Below are positions 57,930 through 64,000 of a stretch of 64,000 bases of DNA, piece after piece. Each line of letters opens with the position of its first letter. The first letter of the stretch is position 1. The stretch spans positions 98,870-162,869 of the forward strand of contig CALKHP010000003.1 in the NCBI GenBank assembly GCA_937988775.1, given 5' to 3'. The stretch is from an uncultured Alphaproteobacteria bacterium (GTDB lineage Bacteria > Pseudomonadota > Alphaproteobacteria > Rhizobiales > Beijerinckiaceae). Both the position numbers and the translations under genes were made by a program. The notes beneath the pieces were generated by a model. That model was not told the DNA's origin, ran no database searches, and saw only the letters and a program-made list of their open reading frames with translations.

Positions 57930-58223
57930 ATGCGCGCCTTCCTGTGGCTGTTCGACACAGTGATCACGATCTATATCTGGCTGCTGATCGGCAGCGCCGT
58001 CCTGAGCTGGCTGATCGCGTTCAACGTGGTCAATACGCGCCATCCGGTGGTCGGGCAGATCGCCGAATTCCTCTATCGCATCACCGAGCCGCCGCTCAGG
58101 CCGATCCGCCGCGTCGTCCCGGCCTTCGGCGGCATCGACATCTCGCCGATCATCCTGATCATCCTGCTGCAGTTTCTCTCGATCCTGCTGCATGAACTGT
58201 TCAGCGGGATGAGCTTCGGCTGA
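57930..58223 (+). CDS. YggT-family membrane protein
   Basis: A 97-aa protein with two hydrophobic segments and the YggT motif I-T-E-P-P-L-R-P-I-R-R-V-V-P between them, then I-D-I-S-P-I-I-L-I-I-L-L-Q-F. YggT proteins are inner-membrane proteins of uncertain role, linked to osmotic shock tolerance or division in some bacteria. It is followed 37 bp later by the DUF167 gene, the order commonly seen in alphaproteobacteria. Confidence 0.92.
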   Translation: MRAFLWLFDTVITIYIWLLIGSAVLSWLIAFNVVNTRHPVVGQIAEFLYRITEPPLRPIRRVVPAFGGIDISPIILIILLQFLSILLHELFSGMSFG

Positions 58224-58260
58224 GCGCGCCCTGTCCGTCGATGCAGCCGCGGCCGCTCCC

Positions 58261-58596
58261 ATGGGCCTTCCCTGGAGCCCGGCGCGCGGCGGGCTGGCGC
58301 TCCATATCCGGGTGACGCCGCGCGGCGGGCGCGATGCGCTCGAGGGGGTGGAGCAGCTGGCCGATGGCCGCGTGGTGCTGAAGCTGCGCGTCAGGGCGCC
58401 GCCGGACAAGGGCGCGGCCAACGCGGCGGTGCTGGCGCTGGTGGCCGATCGGCTCGGCCTCGGCAAGGCGGCGGTGAGCCTCGCCCATGGCGCGGCCGGC
58501 CGCAACAAGACGCTGCTGCTGCATGGCGATCCGGCTATGCTCGCCGCGATATTGCGCGATATCATGGCAGCCATGCCAAGTTCGTCTAAAGCGTGA
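58261..58596 (+). CDS. DUF167 (YggU) family protein
   Basis: A 111-aa protein with the DUF167 core: L-H-I-R-V-T-P-R-G-G-R-D-A-L-E-G-V, L-K-L-R-V-R-A-P-P-D-K-G-A-A-N-A-A-V and A-G-R-N-K-T-L-L-L-H-G-D. Function is not established. The pairing with YggT and absence of a gap for a separate terminator suggest one operon. Confidence 0.92.
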   Translation: MGLPWSPARGGLALHIRVTPRGGRDALEGVEQLADGRVVLKLRVRAPPDKGAANAAVLALVADRLGLGKAAVSLAHGAAGRNKTLLLHGDPAMLAAILRDIMAAMPSSSKA

Positions 58597-58668
58597 CGGT
58601 TCGCGCGGTTGCGAAACGTTCCAAACTTGAGTAGCTAACCCTAACACCAATTTGCCGGGAGCCAGTGA

Positions 58669-59064
58669 ATGGCCAATCCGAAGCTCGTCGAGCGGCCGCT
58701 ATCGCCCCATCTGCAAATCTACCGGCCGATGCTGACGATGATGATGTCGATCGTGCACCGCATCACGGGGATGGCGCTGTATGGCGGCACGCTGCTGCTG
58801 GCGTGGTGGCTGGTCGCGGCGGCCTCCGGCCCCAAGGCCTTCGACACGGCGCAATGGGTGTTCGGCTCGTGGATCGGCAAGCTGGTGCTGTTCGGCTACA
58901 CCTGGGCGCTGCTGCACCACATGTTCGGCGGCATCCGCCACTTCGTCTGGGACATGGGGCGCGGCTTCGAACATCCGGCGCGCGAATATTCCGCCCGCGC
59001 GGCGCTTGCCGGCTCGATCGTGGTGACGATCCTGATCTGGCTCGTCGCCATGCTGGCGCGTTGA
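58669..59064 (+). CDS. sdhC: Succinate dehydrogenase cytochrome b556 subunit (SdhC)
   Basis: A 131-aa, three-helix subunit. The N-terminal R-P-L-S-P-H-L-Q-I-Y and S-I-V-H-R-I-T-G (ubiquinone/haem region) are diagnostic, and H-H-M-F-G-G-I-R-H-F provides the haem-ligand histidine. It anchors SdhAB to the inner membrane. GGGAG lies upstream of the start. First gene of sdhCDAB. Confidence 0.96.
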   Translation: MANPKLVERPLSPHLQIYRPMLTMMMSIVHRITGMALYGGTLLLAWWLVAAASGPKAFDTAQWVFGSWIGKLVLFGYTWALLHHMFGGIRHFVWDMGRGFEHPAREYSARAALAGSIVVTILIWLVAMLAR

Positions 59065-59075
59065 GGCTCATTGCC

Positions 59076-59468
59076 ATGCACTCGAAATCCTCGCTTCGTA
59101 CCCCGCTCGCCCGCGTCCGCGGCCTCGGCTCGGCCAAATCCGGCACCGGGCATTTCTGGAAGCAGCGCCTGAGCGCACTTGCGCTCGTGCCGCTTTCCAT
59201 CGCCTTCATCTGGCTGGTGGCGCAACTCGCCGGCGCCGATCACGGCCAGGCGGTGGCGATCATATCGAGCCCGCTGACCGGCATCCTGTTGCTGCTGTTC
59301 CTGCTGTCGGGGCTGGTGCATATGCGCATCGGCATGCAGGTCGTCATCGAGGACTATGTGCATCAGGAAGGCGCCAAGGTGCTCTGTCTGATGGCCAACA
59401 CCTTCTTCACCATCGCCGTCGGGTTCGCCTGCGTTTACGCGGTTCTGAAGATTTCATTCGGGATGTGA
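59076..59468 (+). CDS. sdhD: Succinate dehydrogenase membrane anchor subunit (SdhD)
   Basis: A 130-aa, three-helix subunit starting with a short polar stretch, then G-T-G-H-F-W-K-Q-R-L-S-A-L and H-M-R-I-G-M-Q-V-V-I-E-D-Y-V-H, the SdhD signature with the haem/quinone-site residues. It is 11 bp after sdhC and 3 bp before sdhA, so certainly in the operon. Confidence 0.95.
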   Translation: MHSKSSLRTPLARVRGLGSAKSGTGHFWKQRLSALALVPLSIAFIWLVAQLAGADHGQAVAIISSPLTGILLLLFLLSGLVHMRIGMQVVIEDYVHQEGAKVLCLMANTFFTIAVGFACVYAVLKISFGM

Positions 59469-59471
59469 GCG

Positions 59472-61319
59472 ATGGCTAAGGCTGCAACACCAATGTCCAA
59501 CAAGCCGGCCAGCGCCGCCTATACCGGCCAGGCCTATCCGATCACCGATCACACTCATGACGTGGTCGTGGTTGGCGCCGGCGGCGCCGGCCTGCGCGCT
59601 ACCGTCGGCGCGAGCCAGGCGGGCCTGCGCACGGCCTGCATCACCAAGGTGTTCCCGACGCGCTCGCACACCGTCGCGGCGCAGGGCGGCGTGGCCGCCT
59701 CGCTCGGCAATATGGGGCCGGACAACTGGCAATGGCACATGTACGACACCGTCAAGGGGTCGGACTGGCTCGGCGACCAGGATGCCATCGAATATCTGGT
59801 GCGCAACGCGCCCGCCGCCGTCTACGAGCTCGAGCATTGGGGCGTGCCGTTCTCGCGCACCGAGGACGGGCGCATCTACCAGCGGCCGTTCGGCGGCATG
59901 ACCACCGATTTCGGCCGTGGCCCGCCGGCGCAGCGCACCTGCGCTGCCGCCGACCGTACCGGCCACGCCATGCTGCACACGCTTTACGGTCAGGCGCTGC
60001 GCAACAACACCGAGTTCTTCATCGAGTATTTCGCCATCGACCTGATCATGGACGAGGACGGCCGTTGCCGTGGCGTGATCGCGCTCAAGCTCGATGACGG
60101 CACGCTGCACCGGTTTCGCGGCCAGCAGACGATCCTCGCCACCGGCGGCTATGGCCGGGCGTATTTCTCGGCGACCTCGGCCCATACCTGCACCGGCGAC
60201 GGCAATGCCATGGCGCTGCGCGCCGGGCTCGCGCTGCAGGACATGGAATTCGTGCAGTTCCACCCGACCGGCATCTATGGCGCCGGCTGCCTGATCACAG
60301 AAGGCTCGCGCGGCGAGGGCGGCTACCTGACCAATTCCGAAGGCGAGCGCTTCATGGAGCGCTATGCGCCCTCGACCAAGGACCTCGCCTCGCGCGACGT
60401 GGTGTCGCGCGCCATGACCATGGAAATCCGCGAGGGGCGCGGCGTCGGCAAGAAGAAGGACCACCTCTTCCTGCATCTCGACCATCTCGACCCGGCGATC
60501 CTGCACGAACGCCTGCCGGGCATCTCGGATTCGGCCAGGATCTTCGCCGGCGTCGACGTGTCGCGCGAGCCGATCCCGGTGCTGCCGACGGTGCATTACA
60601 ACATGGGCGGCATCCCGACCAATTATCACGGCGAGGTGCTGACGCTGCGGGATGGCGATCCCGATTCGGTCGTGCCCGGCCTGATGGCGCTTGGCGAGGC
60701 GGCCTGCGTCTCGGTGCATGGCGCCAACCGGCTCGGCTCGAACTCGCTGATCGACCTCGTCGTGTTCGGCCGCGCCGCCGGCCTGCGCTGCGGCGAGACC
60801 CTGACCGCCGGCGAGAAGCAGCCGGACCTGCCGAAGGATTCGGCGGATCTGGCGCTGTCGCGGCTCGATCATTTCCGCAATGCCGCCGGCGGCACGCCGA
60901 CCGCGGTGCTGCGCGGCGAGATGCAGCACGTCATGCAGACGAACTGCGCCGTCTACCGCACCGGCGAGACGCTGGAGGAAGGCTCCGAACTGATCCACAA
61001 GGTGTGGAAAAGCGCCGCCGATCTCGGCGTCACCGACCGCTCGCTGGTGTGGAACACCGATCTCGTCGAGACGATGGAATTCGACAACCTGATCCAGCAG
61101 GCGGTGGTGACGATGGATTCCGCGAAGAACCGCAAGGAATCGCGCGGCGCCCATGCCCGCGAGGACTTCAAGGACCGCGACGACAAGAACTGGATGAAGC
61201 ACACGCTCGCCTTCCTCGACCAGTCCAGCCAGACCGTCTCGATCGATTACCGTCCGGTGCACAGCTACACCATGTCGAACGACATCGAGTATATCGAGCC
61301 CAAGGCACGGGTTTATTGA
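59472..61319 (+). CDS. sdhA: Succinate dehydrogenase flavoprotein subunit (SdhA)
   Basis: A 615-aa flavoprotein. It has V-V-V-V-G-A-G-G-A-G-L-R (FAD dinucleotide fold), S-H-T-V-A-A-Q-G-G with His66 as the covalent FAD site, active-site H-P-T-G and the R-G-E-G-G region, and the C-terminal R-x-E-S-R-G-A-H-A-R-E-D-F. It oxidises succinate to fumarate in the TCA cycle and passes electrons to SdhB. Length is normal. Confidence 0.98.
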   Translation: MAKAATPMSNKPASAAYTGQAYPITDHTHDVVVVGAGGAGLRATVGASQAGLRTACITKVFPTRSHTVAAQGGVAASLGNMGPDNWQWHMYDTVKGSDWLGDQDAIEYLVRNAPAAVYELEHWGVPFSRTEDGRIYQRPFGGMTTDFGRGPPAQRTCAAADRTGHAMLHTLYGQALRNNTEFFIEYFAIDLIMDEDGRCRGVIALKLDDGTLHRFRGQQTILATGGYGRAYFSATSAHTCTGDGNAMALRAGLALQDMEFVQFHPTGIYGAGCLITEGSRGEGGYLTNSEGERFMERYAPSTKDLASRDVVSRAMTMEIREGRGVGKKKDHLFLHLDHLDPAILHERLPGISDSARIFAGVDVSREPIPVLPTVHYNMGGIPTNYHGEVLTLRDGDPDSVVPGLMALGEAACVSVHGANRLGSNSLIDLVVFGRAAGLRCGETLTAGEKQPDLPKDSADLALSRLDHFRNAAGGTPTAVLRGEMQHVMQTNCAVYRTGETLEEGSELIHKVWKSAADLGVTDRSLVWNTDLVETMEFDNLIQQAVVTMDSAKNRKESRGAHAREDFKDRDDKNWMKHTLAFLDQSSQTVSIDYRPVHSYTMSNDIEYIEPKARVY

Positions 61320-61357
61320 TGTCTCGCGTTTATTGATCTTCAGGGATTTTCCGTCCG

Positions 61358-62152
61358 ATGGTCCAACTCACGCTGCCCAAGAATTCCCGCATGACCGAGG
61401 GCAAGGTCTGGCCGAAACCCGATGGGCATGATGGCAAGCCGGCGACCAATCTGAAGGAATACCGGATCTATCGCTGGAGCCCGGATGACGGGGCGAACCC
61501 GCGCATCGACACTTATTTCGTCGATCTCGACGATTGCGGGCCGATGATTCTCGACGGGCTGATCTGGATCAAGTCGAAGATCGATCCGACGCTGACCTTC
61601 CGCCGCTCGTGCCGCGAGGGCATCTGCGGCTCCTGCGCCATGAATATCGACGGCACCAACACGCTGGCCTGCACGACCGGCATGGATGCGGTCGATGGCG
61701 CCATCAAGATCTATCCCTTGCCGCATATGCCGGTGGTCAAGGATCTGGTGCCCGACCTGACGCGCTTCTACGCCCAGCACGCCTCGATCGAGCCCTGGCT
61801 CAAGACCGATACCGCCGCGCCCGAAAAGGAGTGGCGCCAGAGCCACGAGGATCGCCTGAAGCTCGACGGGCTGTATGAGTGCATCCTGTGTGCGTGCTGC
61901 TCGACCTCGTGCCCGAGCTACTGGTGGAATGGCGACCGCTATCTCGGGCCGGCGGTGTTGTTGCAGGCCTATCGCTGGCTGATCGATTCGCGCGACGAGC
62001 ATACCGGCGAGCGCCTCGACCAGCTCGAGGACCCGTTCCGGCTCTATCGCTGCCACACGATCATGAACTGCTCCAAGGCGTGCCCGAAGGGGCTGAACCC
62101 GGCCAAGGCGATCGCCGAGATCAAGCAGATGATGGTGGCGCGGCAGTTCTGA
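61358..62152 (+). CDS. sdhB: Succinate dehydrogenase iron-sulfur subunit (SdhB)
   Basis: A 264-aa Fe-S protein. The 2Fe-2S site is C-R-E-G-I-C-G-S-C-A-M-N with a later Cys (L-A-C-T-T); the 4Fe-4S and 3Fe-4S ligands are in C-I-L-C-A-C-C-S-T-S-C-P and C-H-T-I-M-N-C-S-K-A-C-P-K-G-L-N-P. It carries electrons from SdhA to quinone. Last gene of the operon, 38 bp after sdhA. Confidence 0.98.
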   Translation: MVQLTLPKNSRMTEGKVWPKPDGHDGKPATNLKEYRIYRWSPDDGANPRIDTYFVDLDDCGPMILDGLIWIKSKIDPTLTFRRSCREGICGSCAMNIDGTNTLACTTGMDAVDGAIKIYPLPHMPVVKDLVPDLTRFYAQHASIEPWLKTDTAAPEKEWRQSHEDRLKLDGLYECILCACCSTSCPSYWWNGDRYLGPAVLLQAYRWLIDSRDEHTGERLDQLEDPFRLYRCHTIMNCSKACPKGLNPAKAIAEIKQMMVARQF

Positions 62153-62226
62153 GCGCGGGATTTTCGCGGAACATTTCGCCGGCTGGCGCGTTTTCGGTTT
62201 AATGTGCCGAAACGAGGAGGTGCGCG

Positions 62227-62394
62227 ATGCAAACCGCAGAAAAACCCTGGACGCTGGAAGAAGTGCGCATCCTGAACGAGTTGGTGCGCGAGCAGGTGCC
62301 GGTCCGGTTGATCGCCTTGAAGACCAAGCGGTCCGAACTGGATATCCACGCCAAACTGTCCGAACTCGGGCTGACCACGCCCGCCGCCGACTAG
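62227..62394 (+). CDS. Small conserved-looking protein after sdhB (55 aa)
   Basis: A 55-aa protein, W-T-L-E-E-V-R-I-L-N-E-L-V...V-P-V-R-L-I-A-L-K-T-K-R-S-E-L-D-I-H-A-K-L-S-E-L-G-L. The pattern resembles a small Myb/SANT-like or other DNA-binding helix-turn-helix: E-E-x-x-x-L then I-A-x-x-x-x-R-S-x-x-x-I. GAGGAGG 7 bp before the ATG is an excellent ribosome site, which argues it is real despite its size. Stops before a 200-bp gap. Function unknown. Confidence 0.7.
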   Translation: MQTAEKPWTLEEVRILNELVREQVPVRLIALKTKRSELDIHAKLSELGLTTPAAD

Positions 62395-62594
62395 ATGAAT
62401 TGAGTGGTCTTGTTGCCGGATTGACGCAAAGCCGGGGAATCGTGGCGCCATGAGCGGTGCGGCGGTGGATTTGGGCTGGCATGGCGGCTAGGGTCGTTAA
62501 GGTCGTGGCAAGGATCAGCTTGCGACGGTAAGCGAATATTCATCCTGTCGATGGCAGGGTGAGGCAAATCACACGAGCGGATGTGGCGAACACC

Positions 62595-63230
62595 ATGAAA
62601 CTGACGTCCTTGTGCGTGGCGATCCTGCCGCTCTTTGCGCTGGCAGCGTGCGAATCCAGCTCGCGCTTCGGCAGTTACGGTGGCCCGAGCCAGCCAATGG
62701 TGCAGCGTGCGCCCGAACCGATGATCGCCGCGCCGACGCCGCGCGTCGAAAGCGCGCCGCTCGGCGCGCCTCCGGGCACGGAAGTGTCGCCGCAGCCGGG
62801 GCAGGTCGGCATGGGCGGCGATCCGCTCAACCCGACGGTTCCGCTCGAGAACGGCGACATCATCGCGCCGACGCCGGGTGGCAACAACACGCCCACGCCG
62901 CGCGTCGCCGCGTTGCCCAAGCCCGAAACCGCCGCGCCACGCGCCCCGACCCGCAATGGCGTGACCGGCAACTGGACGCTTTCGGAAGCCTCTGGCGGGC
63001 ATTGCAAGGCGACGCTGTCGAGCGCGCCGGCGCTCGACCTGTACAAGGCCTCGACCAGCGGCTGTAAATCCCGCGAGATGCAGCGCATTACCGCGTGGGA
63101 ACTGCGCGGCAGCGACATATATCTTTATGAACAGGGCGGTGCGGTCGCCGCCAAGTTGCAGCAGGGCGGCGGCAACAGCTTCAGCGGCGCCACCGCGAAA
63201 TCGGGCGCGCCGGTCACGCTTTCCAAATAG
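62595..63230 (+). CDS. AprI/Inh-type protease-inhibitor-domain lipoprotein
   Basis: A 211-aa protein with a lipoprotein signal (F-A-L-A-A-C, lipobox cysteine at 19), a long Pro/Ala-rich linker (about 25-120) and a C-terminal domain of the AprI/Inh type: G-N-W-T-L-S-E-A-S-G-G-H-C-K-A-T-L-S, the Leu-rich strand, a second Cys (S-G-C), W-E-L-R-G-S-D-I-Y-L-Y and G-A-V-A-A-K-L. The two cysteines would form the family disulfide. Such domains inhibit secreted serralysin-type metalloproteases or bind in the periplasm; no protease gene is nearby. It overlaps the GNAT gene by 17 bp at the 3' ends. Confidence 0.8.
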   Translation: MKLTSLCVAILPLFALAACESSSRFGSYGGPSQPMVQRAPEPMIAAPTPRVESAPLGAPPGTEVSPQPGQVGMGGDPLNPTVPLENGDIIAPTPGGNNTPTPRVAALPKPETAAPRAPTRNGVTGNWTLSEASGGHCKATLSSAPALDLYKASTSGCKSREMQRITAWELRGSDIYLYEQGGAVAAKLQQGGGNSFSGATAKSGAPVTLSK

Positions 63231-63831
63231 CGCCGTGCTCGCGGCGCAGCAGGCCCGTCAACCGGGCCCAGCGCGGCCGGGCCGGGCGCGGCAGGCCGAT
63301 GACGGCGGTGGTGAAATCCTCGCTATCGACGTATGAGGCGTGCCCGAACAGGCCGGTATCGGCGATGACGGTGCCGACGATATCGCCGGGCTCGAAGTGA
63401 ATATCCGCCTGGAATTTGCGCGCGAGCGCCTGCATCGGGCGATTCCAGGCCAGGCAATTCATATGCAGGCGCTCGATGCCGCGCTCGCGGGCCGCCGCGA
63501 TCATCTTCTCGAACAAGGCACGGCCAATGCCGCGATTGCGCCAATCGGTCTCGACGCTGAACACCAGTTCGGCATCGTGGCCGTCGGGCTCGGCAAGGCG
63601 GCGTATTTCCGCCGAGCCGCGCAGGATGCCCTGTTCGGCATAGCCGTAGACCAACTCGCCGAGTGTGAAGCAGCGCGTCGCGTAGCTGTCGAGGAAATCC
63701 GCGCTGACCGTCATGGCGAAGCGGTTATGCAGGCTTTGCGCGTCGAGCCGGCCGAGATGCCGGCGGAACGCATCGCTGTCGGCCGGCGATAAGCCGCGAA
63801 TGCCGTCAAACGGCAGGTCGAGCATGGCCAT
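63214..63831 (-). CDS. GNAT-family N-acetyltransferase
   Basis: A 205-aa protein with a GNAT fold: A-E-L-V-F-S-V-E-T-D-W-R-N-R-G-I-G-R-A-L-F-E-K-M-I (acetyl-CoA binding R-x-x-G-x-G/A pattern) followed by I-E-R-L-H-M-N-C-L-A-W-N-R-P-M-Q-A-L-A-R-K-F. The first 60 residues resemble the GNAT subgroup found beside acetyl-CoA synthetase-like and Pat-type proteins, but a free-standing enzyme is likely. Two ATGs (63831 and 63825) are both possible starts. Substrate unknown; convergent overlap with the lipoprotein gene. Confidence 0.85.
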   Translation of the reverse strand: MAMLDLPFDGIRGLSPADSDAFRRHLGRLDAQSLHNRFAMTVSADFLDSYATRCFTLGELVYGYAEQGILRGSAEIRRLAEPDGHDAELVFSVETDWRNRGIGRALFEKMIAAARERGIERLHMNCLAWNRPMQALARKFQADIHFEPGDIVGTVIADTGLFGHASYVDSEDFTTAVIGLPRPARPRWARLTGLLRREHGAIWKA

Positions 63832-64000
63832 GAAGTGATCCTCTGGGAGTGGCCCTCTGGAAACAGTCTTGTGTCCCGCACCAGCGATCTATGGCGTCGC
63901 CGGCAGCAGCGCCAGTGTCTTGCGCGCATCGCGCCCATGCGTATTCGGCGGGCGGACGAACGTGACCCTGCCTGATTTTTATGGCCCGGGTGTGGCCGAG

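Noticed and set aside
63962..64000. Possible start of a plus-strand gene at the right edge (GTG, then T-L-P-D-F-Y-G-P-G-V-A-E)
   Set aside because: Looks protein-like, but only 13 codons are visible, the start is GTG and no clear ribosome site is present. A short minus-strand frame here (F-V-R-P-P-N-T-H-G-R-D) is equally unprovable.

Overview
The window looks like chromosome from a high-GC alphaproteobacterium, most likely a member of the Hyphomicrobiales (Rhizobiales). The basis is a cbb3 oxidase operon (ccoNOQP), an alphaproteobacterial sdhCDAB operon preceded by YggT and DUF167 genes, many stacked amino-acid and peptide ABC transporters with small-molecule hydrolases, and dispersed palindromic intergenic repeats. 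The species cannot be named from the sequence alone. No phage, IS element, CRISPR array or rRNA operon was seen; there is one tRNA gene (Ala, anticodon CGC).

Layout. (1) 1-9.6 kb: an envelope or extracellular glycan cluster with a partial GT4 glycosyltransferase, a polysaccharide-deacetylase-like protein, a very unusual ABC-exporter-like protein whose ATPase motifs are degenerate, a stand-alone cyclic-nucleotide-binding protein, two methyltransferase-like proteins and three more glycosyltransferases. (2) 9.9-13.6 kb: a D-threonine-aldolase-type PLP enzyme divergent from an ArgE-like deacetylase, then an O-antigen-ligase-like membrane protein. (3) 13.6-20.7 kb: a leftward cbb3 operon, ccoN-O-Q-P, a 73-aa membrane protein, DUF2189, ccoI and ccoS, mostly joined by ATGA overlaps; ccoG and ccoH are absent from their usual place. 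(4) 20.9-25.4 kb: a second leftward operon (DUF2249, 12-TM haem-copper-oxidase-like protein, double DUF2249, Nfu_N-DUF59 fusion, two small proteins, DUF1971 cupin) divergent from a 68-aa protein and a CMD/AhpD-type protein. The shared promoter carries an almost perfect NsrR-type nitric-oxide-response palindrome.

(5) 25.4-57.2 kb: a long uptake and catabolism region of several regulator-transporter-enzyme modules. Module A (28.1-35.6 kb, LysR-linked): amidohydrolase, D-threonine-aldolase-like enzyme, complete amino-acid ABC transporter, RraA-like protein, amidase. Module B (35.8-44.0 kb, XRE-cupin-linked): peptide ABC transporter flanked by two M19-dipeptidase-like proteins. Module C (44.1-47.9 kb): isochorismatase-type amidohydrolase, MarR regulator, hydantoinase/carbamoylase-type hydrolase, LysR. 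Module D (47.9-53.5 kb): GntR/FCD regulator, amino-acid ABC transporter, RraA-like protein, class III aminotransferase. Module E (54.3-57.2 kb): binding protein, two permeases and a third RraA-like protein, without an ATPase. Three regulators sit beside strong palindromes that are probable operators.

(6) 57.6-64 kb: housekeeping tRNA-Ala(CGC), YggT, DUF167, sdhCDAB, a 55-aa conserved-looking protein, an AprI/Inh-type lipoprotein and a GNAT acetyltransferase.

The best candidates for something undescribed are the putative NO-responsive DUF2249/Nfu_N-DUF59/membrane-protein operon next to the cbb3 oxidase, and the glycan locus built around an ABC protein that appears unable to use the canonical ATPase residues. 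All functional calls come from reading the sequence without database searches.
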